From: Paenibacillus elgii NBRC 100335
GTDB taxonomy: Bacteria > Bacillota > Bacilli > Paenibacillales > NBRC-103111
DNA: 64,000 nucleotides
Direction: 5' to 3'
NCBI RefSeq assembly: GCF_004000865.1
Contig: NZ_BIMB01000008.1
Coordinates: forward strand, 1-64,000
Below the pieces are notes generated by a model. The model did no database searches and was not told the DNA's origin. It was given only the letters and a program-made list of their open reading frames with translations. Shown piece after piece: positions 51,901 through 59,707 of this stretch (position 1 is the first letter of the stretch; every line of letters starts with the position of its first letter). A program made the translations under genes and the position numbers.

Positions 51901-52055
51901 TGCTCGACGTCGATCCGCAGCTTAAGGAAGCGCTGGAGCGGTTCGATCATGTGCTGCAGGACAACGTGCTGCTGTCCGGCGTCCGGTATGCCAAGGAAGC
52001 AGGGATGGAATCCGTTTCATTAGGAGAGCGCACGATCGGTCTGCGTATTGAATAA
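48975..52055 (+). CDS. ileS: Isoleucyl-tRNA synthetase, type 2 (IleS2-like)
   Basis: A 1026-residue class I synthetase. The HIGH motif is in GSPHIGHVLGR and the KMSKS motif is KMSKSKGNG. The editing domain is at LAWTTTPWTLPSNVALAVN. Length, the GWDTHGLPVELGVEKQLGI segment and a C-terminal DUF5915-like anticodon region (VVRAVQDTRKKLELPIEKRV) point to the eukaryote-like type 2 enzyme rather than the approximately 920-residue type 1. Type 2 enzymes are often insensitive to mupirocin. Start: the GTG at 48975 is preceded by AAAGGATGAG at good spacing, while ATG 48966 abuts the same site. It is controlled by the upstream Ile T-box. Confidence 0.94.
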   Translation: MRKVDVKEKARVRELRVLEQWRRDETHRKSIENRAGRPNFVFYEGPPTANGSPHIGHVLGRVVKDFICRYKTMSGYRVVRKAGWDTHGLPVELGVEKQLGISGKQEIEKYGVAEFVEKCKSSVFEYEKQWRELTEAIAYWTDMDHPYVTLTNEYIESVWHLLSVIHGKGLLYKGHRVSPYCPDCQTTLSSHEVAQGYEDVKDLSATVKFRSKRGNEIFLAWTTTPWTLPSNVALAVNKDIDYAKVKYNGEVYVVAEKLAENVFKTDYEVVSVHKGSEFVGTPYEPPFGYVHPGKGHIVVDADYVSDTSGTGIVHTAPAHGEDDYRTTRKHELDYVNLVNLAGRYTEQVTEFAGRFVKDCDVDIVKSLSERGLLFSKERYEHSYPFCWRCKSPLLYYAMESWFIRTTAVKDQLIENNRKINWYPSHLREGRFGKFLEELVDWNISRNRYWGTPLNVWVCGDCGQEHAPESRKELRERAIQPLDESLELHKPYVDEVKLRCTCGGTMERTPEVIDVWFDSGSMPFAQYHYPFGDEQLFREQYPADMICEGIDQTRGWFFSLLAVSTLYNGQSPYKAVISTGHVLDENGQKMSKSKGNGIDPWEIIEEFGTDAFRWALLADSAPWNSKRFSKQIVAEAKSKVIDTIHNAHAFYALYAAIDGYKPEEHPLRTSANELDRWILSRLNSTLRQLVKGLDDNDFLNPAKQIEAFVDELSNWYIRRSRDRFWASGMTEDKVSAYQTLREALLTLAAMIAPYAPLIAEDIYGNLGGEGSVHLADYPKASDSAVDPTLERDMETARQIVELARSVRNETGIKTRQPLAELIVSLDRDFHLSRYADIVKEEINVKDIRIEQSDSGFVDFSLKLNLKVAGKKYGKFVGPVQSRLKQLSAAEAKQAVAAGFLDVAVDGETLHLTLDELLVDKQAKAGFASASGYGITVALNTAITEELEQEGLVREVVRAVQDTRKKLELPIEKRVALVLDVDPQLKEALERFDHVLQDNVLLSGVRYAKEAGMESVSLGERTIGLRIE

Positions 52056-52091
52056 TCCCGCTGCTGTTGCTTGAAGCAGAGGGGACATATA

Positions 52092-52143
52092 CGGCACGAA
52101 GCATCAAGATGCGAGACGTCTTGAGCTTTGTGCCGTTTTTTTT
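52092..52143 (+). terminator. Terminator of ileS
   Basis: CGGCACGAAGC pairs with GCTTTGTGCCG (one G-U), followed by eight T's. Confidence 0.9.
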
Positions 52144-52215
52144 AAATATGACGTATGTTGACAGGTTTGCTTGTTTACAATGAGGGAGTATTCAACAATC
52201 AAGGAGGAATCATCG

Positions 52216-53127
52216 ATGAAATCTTTGCATGGAAAGGTAGCTTTGGTTGCCGGCGCTACGCGCGGCGCGGGCCGAGGCATTGCCATTGAATTGGGAGCGT
52301 CCGGAGCCACAGTTTATGTCACCGGCCGGACGACCCGGGCGAAACGCTCCGAGTATAACCGGCCCGAGACGATCGAAGAGACGGCCGAGCTTGTCAATCG
52401 CGCGGGCGGCAAAGGAATCGCGGTTCAAGTGGACCATCTTGAACCGGACCAGGTCCGGGATCTGGTCGCACGAATAGAACAGGAACAGGGGCGGCTGGAC
52501 ATTCTGGTCAACGACATTTGGGGCTCCGAGTACTTGGTGCAATGGAACGTGCCCGTATGGGAGCAGTCCCTCGAAGGAGGGCTGCGCATGCTGCGGCTGG
52601 CGGTCGATACGCATATCAATACGAGCCATTTTGCGCTTCCCTTATTGATCCGCAGCGGCAACGGACTGGTCGTTGAAATGACCGACGGCACGGAAGAATA
52701 TAATCGTCAAAACTACCGGCTGTCGCTGTTTTACGATTTGGCCAAAACTTCCGCCATTCGCATGGCCCGGTCCCTGGCCCATGAGCTTGCGCCTCACCAA
52801 TGTACGGCGGTGGCAGTGACTCCCGGCTGGATGCGCTCCGAAATCATGCTGGAGCATTTCGGGGTGAAGGAAGAGAACTGGCGTGACGCCGCTTCGAAAG
52901 AGCCTCACTTCATGATCTCGGAAACGCCGCGGTTTGTAGGCCGTGCCATTGCCGCGCTGGCGGCCGACCCGAAGGTGTCCCGGTGGAACGGACAGTCCTT
53001 GTCAAGCGGACAGCTTGCGCAAGTGTACGGGTTCCATGATCTTGACGGTTCCCGGCCGGATTGCTGGCGGTATATCGTTGAGGTGCAGGATGCGGGAAAA
53101 CCGGCGGATGTCACCGGGTACCGTTAA
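52216..53127 (+). CDS. Short-chain dehydrogenase/reductase (SDR)
   Basis: A 303-residue NAD(P)-dependent oxidoreductase. The cofactor motif is GATRGAGRG (TGxxxGxG type), and the catalytic Tyr and Lys lie in FYDLAKTS (YxxxK). VNDIWGSEYL occupies the NNAG region. The protein is longer than the classical 250 residues because of a C-terminal extension. Substrate is unknown. AAGGAGGAATC precedes ATG 52216, and residues upstream of it do not fit the family. Close matches in related genomes are usually annotated only as SDR. Confidence 0.88.
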   Translation: MKSLHGKVALVAGATRGAGRGIAIELGASGATVYVTGRTTRAKRSEYNRPETIEETAELVNRAGGKGIAVQVDHLEPDQVRDLVARIEQEQGRLDILVNDIWGSEYLVQWNVPVWEQSLEGGLRMLRLAVDTHINTSHFALPLLIRSGNGLVVEMTDGTEEYNRQNYRLSLFYDLAKTSAIRMARSLAHELAPHQCTAVAVTPGWMRSEIMLEHFGVKEENWRDAASKEPHFMISETPRFVGRAIAALAADPKVSRWNGQSLSSGQLAQVYGFHDLDGSRPDCWRYIVEVQDAGKPADVTGYR

Positions 53128-53171
53128 TCGGTTATAATGAAATGTATTCCCGCAAGGCGAGGTGATCGGAG

Positions 53172-53618
53172 ATGAACGGAATAACCATCAGGAACGTTGG
53201 CGTAACGGATTATCGCGATATTTATTTGCTGAATCAAGACTTTAACCCCAGTTTTTATGTTTTTTCTGAAGATAAAGTAAAAGAACGGATCGAATTCATC
53301 ACGAACCATACCAAAGATATCATTCTCGTGAGCGAACTTAACAACGAGGTCATAGGTTACATTCATGGAAGCCCGTACTACTTGCTTTTTTCCGACTCGC
53401 TGCTCAATATTTTGGGGTTTGTAGTCAAAGAAAAGTACCGAAGCCAAGGTGTTGGCGGTATGCTGATCCACAGTCTTGAAGATTGGGCGGAGACCAACGG
53501 GTTTTCCGGAATTAAATTGCTGTCCCATCCGAGCCGGATTCATGCACACCGGTTCTACGAACGAAGAGGTTATGTTTTTACAAAGGACCAAAAAAATTAT
53601 ATTAAAAAGTTCAACTAG
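53172..53618 (+). CDS. GNAT-family acetyltransferase
   Basis: A 148-residue GNAT protein with GFVVKEKYRSQGVGGMLIHSLEDWA as the acetyl-CoA loop and SRIHAHRFYERRGYVFTKDQKN as the terminal motif. Substrate is unknown. GAGGTGATCGGAG precedes the ATG. It is 44 bases after the SDR gene. Its A+T content is higher than its neighbours', hinting at separate acquisition. A TATAAT at 53134-53139 could be its own -10 box. Confidence 0.85.
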   Translation: MNGITIRNVGVTDYRDIYLLNQDFNPSFYVFSEDKVKERIEFITNHTKDIILVSELNNEVIGYIHGSPYYLLFSDSLLNILGFVVKEKYRSQGVGGMLIHSLEDWAETNGFSGIKLLSHPSRIHAHRFYERRGYVFTKDQKNYIKKFN

Positions 53619-53730
53619 CACTCTTTTCTTGATCGGCATCATACGGAAAAAAAAGGATATTTGAGGATGCTCCTCGAATACATTACTTCACTTACGCCAT
53701 CTCATGCCGACAAGGAGTGAAGTTTAGACG

Positions 53731-54534
53731 ATGATCGACCGCCGCCATGATGTGAGACCCGAAATAAGCGCTTATCTGGAGCGAATCGGATACGAAGGCC
53801 CGCTGGATGGTAGCGCGGCCGTGCTGGCCGAATTGCAGGAATGCCATATTCATTCGGTGCCTTATGAAAACCTGGATATTGTGCGTCGCATCCCGTTGTC
53901 ATTGGAAGTCGAGGATCTGATCGACAAAATTGTCGTTCGCGGCCGCGGCGGATACTGCTTCGAGCTGAATGCGCTCTTCGGCTGGCTGCTGCGCGAGCTG
54001 GGTTACCCGGTCACGGATTTCGTAGCCCGCTTCTGGCGAGACGAGCCGGCACCGCCCCCCAAGCGCCGCCATCAGGTGCTGAAGGTTGAGGCGGAGGGGG
54101 CGACGTATTTATGCGATGTGGGAGTAGGCGGGATTGTCCCACGCCGGCCCGTCCAGCTCATCGAAGGACTGGAGCATCAGCAGGGAGACGAATGCTACCG
54201 GATGGAGCGCGACCCCTATTACGGCTGGGTGCTCAGCGAGTTGAAGCAAGGGCAATGGTGCCGGCTGTATTCCTTTACCGAAGAGCCGCAGCTGCCTAAA
54301 GACTTCATCATGGCGAGCTATTGGTGTGAGAACGCTCCCGGCTCGCCCTTTATCAACCATGCCAGGGCGGCGATTCGTACCCGGGATGGTCGCAAGACGT
54401 TGGCCGGGGAGGAGTTCCGGATTTTTACCGCCGACGGCGTCGAAACCTTTACCCCGCAGACCAAAGAAGAGTACGCCGAAGCGCTGCGCAGTCATTTTGG
54501 CATTGTCATGGATGGAAAGGAGGAGGACGCATGA
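53731..54534 (+). CDS. nat: Arylamine N-acetyltransferase
   Basis: A 267-residue NAT enzyme transferring acetyl from acetyl-CoA to aromatic amines or hydrazines. The catalytic triad is visible: Cys in RGRGGYCFELNALFGWLL, His in RRHQVLKVE and Asp in YLCDVGVGG. The length matches bacterial NATs (about 255-280). AAGGAGTGAAG lies 12 bases ahead of the ATG. The stop overlaps a 20-residue ORF with a strong ribosome site. The biological substrate is unknown; xenobiotic detoxification or secondary-metabolite acylation are options. Confidence 0.93.
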   Translation: MIDRRHDVRPEISAYLERIGYEGPLDGSAAVLAELQECHIHSVPYENLDIVRRIPLSLEVEDLIDKIVVRGRGGYCFELNALFGWLLRELGYPVTDFVARFWRDEPAPPPKRRHQVLKVEAEGATYLCDVGVGGIVPRRPVQLIEGLEHQQGDECYRMERDPYYGWVLSELKQGQWCRLYSFTEEPQLPKDFIMASYWCENAPGSPFINHARAAIRTRDGRKTLAGEEFRIFTADGVETFTPQTKEEYAEALRSHFGIVMDGKEEDA

Positions 54535-54593
54535 GCCTTCGACAAAAAATCCAAAAATGGTTCAAATACTTTGTGATTATGACGAAAATGTAG
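54531..54593 (+). CDS. Possible 20-residue basic peptide or gene remnant
   Basis: ATG 54531 overlaps the nat stop (ATGA) and has a very strong ribosome site, AAGGAGGAGGACGC. The product MSLRQKIQKWFKYFVIMTKM is basic and amphipathic. It could be a true peptide or the first codons of a truncated transporter; nothing recognisable follows. The gap to 54632 holds no gene. Confidence 0.35.
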   Translation: MSLRQKIQKWFKYFVIMTKM

Positions 54594-54632
54594 TTAAAGC
54601 AGCGTATTATCAATGACATTAATAATTAATGA

Positions 54633-54680
54633 GATAAAAAAGAACTGCCGCACCGCTAAGAAACGGGGCTGGCAGTTCTT
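54633..54680 (-). terminator. Terminator of the TetR gene (minus strand)
   Basis: AAGAACTGCC pairs with GGCAGTTCTT. On the minus strand it is followed by a T run. It overlaps the last codons of the TetR gene. Confidence 0.75.
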
Positions 54681-55231
54681 TGCTTTAAGTCGGCTTGACA
54701 TGCGCTCAAAATTTTGTTGCTTAGCTCCGGATCGTTGACGGAACGGGCCAGCAGGATGGAGCCGACCATGGTCGCGGTAAGAGCGATACTTTTGTCCTCG
54801 CCTTGGCCGGCAAGTCCCGAAACGAAAGAGAGGAAGCGGGATACTTCTTCGGTAAACACTTCCCGTATGTCGTCGGAAGAGCGGGCGATTTCGCCTGCCA
54901 GAGCTGGCATGATGCACCCTTGCTCCGCAGAGTCACGGTGGGCCGCGCTCAAGTATGATTCGATCACGGCGCCAAGCTTCTCCTCGACTGACGCCTGTTC
55001 CGCGACGGAACCAAGCCGGGTGACGGTGCTTTCCATCGCGCTTTTGCAGGCTTCGGCGACGAGCTGCTCCTTGCTGTCGAAATGGGCGTAGAAGCCGCCG
55101 TGCGTCAGTCCGGCTCCGCTCATGATTTGCGGCACGCTGACCGCTTTGATCCCGTTCGCCCGGAATGCTTGCGAGGCGCTTTGTACAATTTTATGCCGAA
55201 TGTTCATTTTATGTTTTTTGGTATAAGGCAT
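54656..55231 (-). CDS. TetR-family transcriptional regulator
   Basis: A 191-residue repressor-type protein. The N-terminal helix-turn-helix is IVQSASQAFRANGIKAVSVPQIMSGAGLTHGGFYAHFDSKEQLVAEA, split here for reading as helix 1 (IVQSASQAFRANG) and recognition region (GLTHGGFYAHFDSKE). The C-terminal domain resembles the AcuR/YxaF-type ligand-binding group with a conserved Cys near residue 109 (GCIMPALAGEIA). It lies downstream of, and in line with, the QueG-like gene but is separated from it by 47 bases. The ligand and target genes are unknown; the iron-sulfur gene is the obvious candidate. Confidence 0.87.
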   Translation of the reverse strand: MPYTKKHKMNIRHKIVQSASQAFRANGIKAVSVPQIMSGAGLTHGGFYAHFDSKEQLVAEACKSAMESTVTRLGSVAEQASVEEKLGAVIESYLSAAHRDSAEQGCIMPALAGEIARSSDDIREVFTEEVSRFLSFVSGLAGQGEDKSIALTATMVGSILLARSVNDPELSNKILSACQADLKQRTASPVS

Positions 55232-55278
55232 TATTTCTCACCACGCCTAACGATAATTTATGTGTATTCTCTATGATG

Positions 55279-56619
55279 TCACGAAGGAAAGCATTTGCGG
55301 AACGCCGTAAGCAGCTTGAGCGGGCCTTTCGTCCGGATTTTGCGAAGCAGCATAGCTGGAAATGGATGCTCCGTCTTTCCAAGGACGCGAATCCAGGTCC
55401 CGCTGTCTGCGGTCAGCTCGAAATCCGCTTGTCCGGTATGCCCCTCTGTTACGGTAATCGTCTGCTGTTTGATCACAACCGTTGCTTTCGCTTCTTCCTG
55501 ACCGGTAAAGGTAAAATGATACGTTGCGTTCAAGTCTTTGGCTTGATGGCGCTGAAAGAAGAGCGGGAGCATCTTCAAAAAAGATCGGACGGACTTCGAG
55601 CGCAGCCCGTTGCTTACCCGTTTCACCTGCTTGTGCGGAAAACGGCGGACGACATGCTGCTCCGCATCGGAGCCGGGAACGACATAGATCGTTTCCTTTT
55701 TGTTCTGCAGCGGCTTGACGATGTCCTCCAGGAATTGCTTGCGGTTGTTCCAGAACGCCCCGATAACGTCCTCTCCCGCAGGACAGACGGCCATGCAGTA
55801 GGCTGCCTTGTAATTCGCGCCGAACGATAAGCTCTGCCACATGGAGGCTGTTTCTCCGTCTTCGACTTTGGCGCGGTACGCTTTGGCGTTTTTGCTGTCC
55901 GCAATCGTTTCGATCCAGTTGGTGAACCCGCCTGAAAATTCCCGGTAGTTGTGCGTATAGCACGCCGAAAAATTAAAGTGTCCATCCGGCTCGATGGCGC
56001 CGACGGGGCAGGCGGCGACGCAGAGCTTGCATTCCAGACACGGATTGTAGTCGATGGGTCTCGACTCCTCCGATATGCGGGCGTTCGTCACGATGGTCCC
56101 GAGCAAAATGAAATTGCCGAATTTCGGATGAATGACAATGCGGTGAATGCCCATTTGGCCGAGCCCGGCCGCCACGGCGATCGGCTTGTGCGAAATGACC
56201 CATTGCTTGCCGTCTCTTGCTACCTCCATGGGGAAGCCCATCGGAGGATTCACCGCTCGGATGCCCATTGCCTCTAGGCGGGCTATAATCTCATGCCCGA
56301 CATGCGTAATGCGGTCGTGCACATGATAAAATTCCGCGTTAGCGACGGAGCGGGCCGCTGCCCGCACCGGCTCGCGGTTCATTCGGCATACGAAGCTGAT
56401 CAGCAGACCGGCATCCGGCAGCAGCTCGCGTATTTCGTGCCGCTGCCCATCCAGCTCGGACCGGTCGACCGCAACGAAGCCGACGTCGTCCGCTCCCGCT
56501 TCCAGGCAAAGCTTACGCAGCCAGGCGGAATCAAGGGCCGTTTCCCGGGACGTGCCGGAAGGGGGCTGTTTGGCAAGGTGCTGGCGGACGGTAGGATGTT
56601 CTTCGAGCTTTCTTCTCAT
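55279..56619 (-). CDS. QueG-like double 4Fe-4S protein fused to an SCP2 domain
   Basis: A 446-residue cytoplasmic iron-sulfur protein. Residues about 30-330 resemble epoxyqueuosine reductase and related cobalamin/4Fe-4S proteins: PIAVAAGLGQMGIHRIVIHPKFGNF, cluster I CLECKLCVAACPVGAI and a second cluster around AYCMAVCPAGEDVIG. From about 340 the chain becomes an SCP2 sterol-carrier-like lipid-binding domain (ATYHFTFTGQEEAKATVVIK; GTWIRVLGKTEHPFPAMLLRK). True QueG lacks this tail, so the substrate is likely different and hydrophobic. AAAGGAGCT precedes the ATG. An A+T-rich inverted repeat lies upstream, and a TetR gene follows. Confidence 0.82.
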   Translation of the reverse strand: MRRKLEEHPTVRQHLAKQPPSGTSRETALDSAWLRKLCLEAGADDVGFVAVDRSELDGQRHEIRELLPDAGLLISFVCRMNREPVRAAARSVANAEFYHVHDRITHVGHEIIARLEAMGIRAVNPPMGFPMEVARDGKQWVISHKPIAVAAGLGQMGIHRIVIHPKFGNFILLGTIVTNARISEESRPIDYNPCLECKLCVAACPVGAIEPDGHFNFSACYTHNYREFSGGFTNWIETIADSKNAKAYRAKVEDGETASMWQSLSFGANYKAAYCMAVCPAGEDVIGAFWNNRKQFLEDIVKPLQNKKETIYVVPGSDAEQHVVRRFPHKQVKRVSNGLRSKSVRSFLKMLPLFFQRHQAKDLNATYHFTFTGQEEAKATVVIKQQTITVTEGHTGQADFELTADSGTWIRVLGKTEHPFPAMLLRKIRTKGPLKLLTAFRKCFPS

Positions 56620-56678
56620 TGATCATTATAGCTCCTTTCGTTCCAAAAACGAAAATGAAGAAACCGGATCGATAATCT

Positions 56679-56718
56679 AAATATGATGATCATCATAAAT
56701 ATTATAATCATCATATTT
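56679..56718. promoter_or_regulatory. A+T-rich inverted repeat, candidate operator of the QueG-like gene
   Basis: AAATATGATGAT (56679-56690) and ATCATCATATTT (56707-56718) are exact complements. The left arm also forms a small palindrome, ATGATGATCATCAT. It resembles degenerate Fur-family sites but fits none well. It lies 60 bases before the QueG-like start, within the divergent promoter region. Confidence 0.6.
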
Positions 56719-56829
56719 AAAATGGTCAATAAATATCCACATTTGAAGAACCCGCACCAGGACGCAGGCGGGACCGAATGCACCCCAAAAATCACCCGAA
56801 GACCGCTGTTCAACCCATGAGCATTAGTC

Positions 56830-56858
56830 TTGACAAACACAATATCTTGATATAGATT
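56830..56858 (+). promoter_or_regulatory. Promoter with candidate NrdR box for the RNR operon
   Basis: TTGACA at 56830-56835, with TATAGA (15-base spacer) or TAGATT (17-base spacer) as the -10. ACACAATATCTTGATA at 56837-56852 matches 12 of 16 positions of the NrdR box acaCwAtATaTwGtgt and overlaps the promoter. A second box at the usual distance was not clear. Confidence 0.6.
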
Positions 56859-56885
56859 TGAAACTATCATCTACATATCGTGATT

Positions 56886-57064
56886 GGACAGGTGCCTCTC
56901 GCTATAAACGCGGACAGGCTTAATAGGGAAGTCCGGTGCAAAGCCGGCGCGGTCCCGCCACTGTAAGGATGAGTGTCCCTCCGAGTTCGCCCACTGGTCT
57001 TGCTGCATAGATGGCCGGGAAGGGGGAGGGAGCGATGACTCCGAGCCAGGAGACCTGCCTGTCC
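56886..57064 (+). ncRNA. Cobalamin (adenosylcobalamin) riboswitch
   Basis: The closing stem pairs GGACAGG (56886-56892) with CCTGTCC (57058-57064). Inside are the conserved GGTGC, GGGAAGTCCGGTG and GCGGTCCCGCCACTGT blocks and the B12 box GAGCCAGGAGACCTGCC (57043-57059). It is placed ahead of the RNR genes, so bound B12 would shut them off. Confidence 0.96.
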
Positions 57065-57114
57065 ATTCGACACCCGCCCTACGGAGATAGGAACGTGTCC
57101 GGCATCGTGCTTAG

Positions 57115-57142
57115 ACAGCATGTTTATTTACATGCTGTTTTT
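57115..57142 (+). terminator. First terminator of the riboswitch expression platform
   Basis: ACAGCATGT pairs exactly with ACATGCTGT around a short loop, followed by T's. Confidence 0.85.
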
Positions 57143-57143
57143 G

Positions 57144-57186
57144 AGACGCATTCGGTCCGTTCCGCGGGCCGGCAGCGTCTTTTTTT
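57144..57186 (+). terminator. Second terminator of the riboswitch expression platform
   Basis: AGACGC pairs with GCGTCT over an inner CGG/CCG hairpin, followed by seven T's. It lies 48 bases before nrdI. Confidence 0.82.
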
Positions 57187-57233
57187 GCCGGGCCCGGGGG
57201 GTTGGCGGGTGAGAAAAAAGGAGACGAGAACCT

Positions 57234-57593
57234 ATGCTGATTGCGTACGATTCCAGAACGGGGAATGTGCGGAGATTTATCGGTAAGCTGAATATGCCAT
57301 CGGTTCAAATTGAGGAGAACATGCAGATGGACGAGCCTTTCGTCCTTGTTACGTATACGACCGGTTTCGGTCAGGTTCCGGAGAAAACGGCCGCTTTTCT
57401 TGAGCGCAATCACAGCCGGCTGCTTGGGGTTGCCTCCAGCGGCAACCGCAATTGGGGCGACGGCTTCGCCAAGAGCGCCGATCGGATTTCATCCATGTAC
57501 GGCGTGCCGGTCTTGAGCAAATTCGAGCTTGCAGGGACGAAGCGCGATGTAGAAACGTTTAGAAGCGAGGTGGGCACCGTTGCGGCATATTGA
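57234..57593 (+). CDS. nrdI: NrdI flavodoxin-like protein
   Basis: A 119-residue flavodoxin that supplies oxidant for assembling the dimanganese-tyrosyl radical of NrdF. Markers are IAYDSRTGNVRRFIGKL, VTYTTGFGQVPEKTAAFLE and ASSGNRNWGDGFAKSADRIS, which surround the FMN. AAAGGAGACGAGAAC precedes the ATG. It overlaps nrdE by 14 bases. It is the first gene of the class Ib operon. Confidence 0.95.
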   Translation: MLIAYDSRTGNVRRFIGKLNMPSVQIEENMQMDEPFVLVTYTTGFGQVPEKTAAFLERNHSRLLGVASSGNRNWGDGFAKSADRISSMYGVPVLSKFELAGTKRDVETFRSEVGTVAAY

Positions 57594-59664
57594 ATTGAAC
57601 AACCAGCTGATGCGGCGGGAAGCGGACGGATTTTTCCAATTAGAGAAGGACCGGGAAGCGGTCCGGGCGTTTATGGAAGAGGTGGAACGCAGCAGCATCC
57701 GTTTCGCGGATACGTCTGAAAAGGTCCGTTATATGATCGACAACGACTTCTATGAGAACGTGTACGACCGCTATTCGCCGGAAGAGGTCGAGGACGTCTA
57801 CCGGATTACGCACAGCTACGGCTTCCAGTTCCAGTCGTACATGGCGGCGTCGAAATTTTATACGGATTATGCGATGAAAAGCAACGACCGTTCGCTCTAC
57901 CTGGAGCATTATCCTGACCGCGTGGCGATCGTGGCGCTGCATCTCGGACGAGGCGATGCGAATACGGCTCGGGCCTTGGCGGCTTCGATGATGGAGCAGC
58001 GGCTGCAGCCGGCGACTCCGACGTTCCTCAATGCCGGAAAAAGCCGGCGCGGCGAGATGGTGTCGTGCTTTTTGCTGGAAATGGACGATTCGCTCAACTC
58101 GATCAACTACGTGCTCGGCACGTGCATGCAGCTGTCCAAAATCGGCGGCGGCGTTGCGGTGAACCTGTCCAAGCTGCGCGGGCGCGGTGAGCCGATCAAA
58201 GGCGTGGAAGGCGCCGCCAAAGGCATCATGCCGGTGCTGAAGCTGATGGAGGACGCGTTCTCGTACGCCGATCAGATGGGACAGCGCAAAGGCTCCGGCG
58301 CGGCCTATTACAACATTTTCGGCTGGGACGTCATGGAGTTTCTGGACAGCAAGAAGATTAACGCGGACGAGAAAAGCCGGCTGAAGACGCTCTCGATCGG
58401 TCTGATCGTCCCGAACCGGTTCTACCGGCTGGCCGAGGAGAACGAGCCGCTTCACGTGTTTGCGCCATATTCCGTCTGGAAGGCCTATGGGACGCATCTG
58501 GACGACATGGATATGGACGAGATGTACGATCGGCTGATGGCCGACGACCGGGTGCGCAAGAAAGCGGTCATGAGCGCGCGCGACATGCTCGTGAAGATCG
58601 CGACGGTGCAGCTCGAATCCGGGTACCCGTACATGATGAACAAAAGCAACGCCAACCGGGCGCATGCGCTTAAAAATATCGGCTCGATCAAAATGTCTAA
58701 CCTTTGCACGGAAATTTTCCAGCTTCAGGAAACGTCGGAGATTGCCGATTATGGGCAGCTGGACATCATCCGCCGCGACATCAGCTGTAACCTGGCTTCG
58801 CTTAACATCGTCAACGTGATGGAGCAGGGCAAAATACGCGAATCGGTCTACGAAGGGATCATAGCGTTAACGGCGGTCAGCGATATGACCCATGTCGCCA
58901 ATGCGCCGGGCGTAGCGAAAGCGAACCGCGAGATGCATTCGGTTGGGCTCGGTGCGATGAACTTGCACGGTTTCCTGGCGAAGAACAAAATCGCGTACGA
59001 AAGCGAAGAAGCTAAAGATTTCGTACGTACCTTCTTTATGATGATGAACTTCTACTCGCTGGAAGCCAGCATGGAGACGGCGAAGATGACGGGCGTTACG
59101 TTCGCGGGCTTCGAACGGTCGGATTACGCCGACGGCAGTTATTTCGCCCGTTACACTAGTACGGATTACCGGCCGGTGACAGAGAAGGTTAAGGAACTGT
59201 TCGGGCAAATGGCGACTCCTTCTCCAGAGGATTGGCGGGTGCTGCAGGAGGCCGTCCGCACGCATGGGCTTTACCATGCCTACCGGCTGGCGATTGCCCC
59301 GACGCAAAGCATCTCGTATATCCAAAATGCGACCTCCAGCATCATGCCGATCGTCGAGCCGATCGAGACGCGGACGTACGCGAATTCGACGACGTATTAC
59401 CCGATGCCGTATATGAACCGGGACAACTTCTTCTATTACAAGTCCGCCTACCAGATGGACCAGTTCAAGGTGCTGGATCTGATCGCGGAAATTCAGGCGC
59501 ACGTTGACCAAGGCATCTCGACCGTGCTGCACGTCAACAGCGACGTGACGACGAGACAACTGGCAAGGTATTACATTTATGCGGCACGCAAAGGCTTGAA
59601 GTCGCTGTACTATACCCGGACGAACCGGTTGACGATGGAAGAATGCATAAGCTGCTCCGTGTAA
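57580..59664 (+). CDS. nrdE: Class Ib ribonucleotide reductase large subunit
   Basis: NrdE, 694 residues, reducing ribonucleoside diphosphates to deoxy forms. The active-site Cys is in MSNLCTEIFQLQ. Redox partner motifs include RRGEMVSCFLLEMDDSL near the N-terminus and the C-terminal ECISCSV pair that accepts electrons from NrdH-type redoxins. TSSIMPIVEPIETRTYANS is a conserved loop. It lacks an N-terminal ATP-cone, as usual for class Ib. TTG 57580 is the start, with GAGGTGGG ahead, overlapping nrdI. Confidence 0.96.
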   Translation: MRHIELNNQLMRREADGFFQLEKDREAVRAFMEEVERSSIRFADTSEKVRYMIDNDFYENVYDRYSPEEVEDVYRITHSYGFQFQSYMAASKFYTDYAMKSNDRSLYLEHYPDRVAIVALHLGRGDANTARALAASMMEQRLQPATPTFLNAGKSRRGEMVSCFLLEMDDSLNSINYVLGTCMQLSKIGGGVAVNLSKLRGRGEPIKGVEGAAKGIMPVLKLMEDAFSYADQMGQRKGSGAAYYNIFGWDVMEFLDSKKINADEKSRLKTLSIGLIVPNRFYRLAEENEPLHVFAPYSVWKAYGTHLDDMDMDEMYDRLMADDRVRKKAVMSARDMLVKIATVQLESGYPYMMNKSNANRAHALKNIGSIKMSNLCTEIFQLQETSEIADYGQLDIIRRDISCNLASLNIVNVMEQGKIRESVYEGIIALTAVSDMTHVANAPGVAKANREMHSVGLGAMNLHGFLAKNKIAYESEEAKDFVRTFFMMMNFYSLEASMETAKMTGVTFAGFERSDYADGSYFARYTSTDYRPVTEKVKELFGQMATPSPEDWRVLQEAVRTHGLYHAYRLAIAPTQSISYIQNATSSIMPIVEPIETRTYANSTTYYPMPYMNRDNFFYYKSAYQMDQFKVLDLIAEIQAHVDQGISTVLHVNSDVTTRQLARYYIYAARKGLKSLYYTRTNRLTMEECISCSV

Positions 59665-59707
59665 CGACGACAGCATTCGAGCAAGGCAAGAGAGAGGAGC
59701 CAATGGG

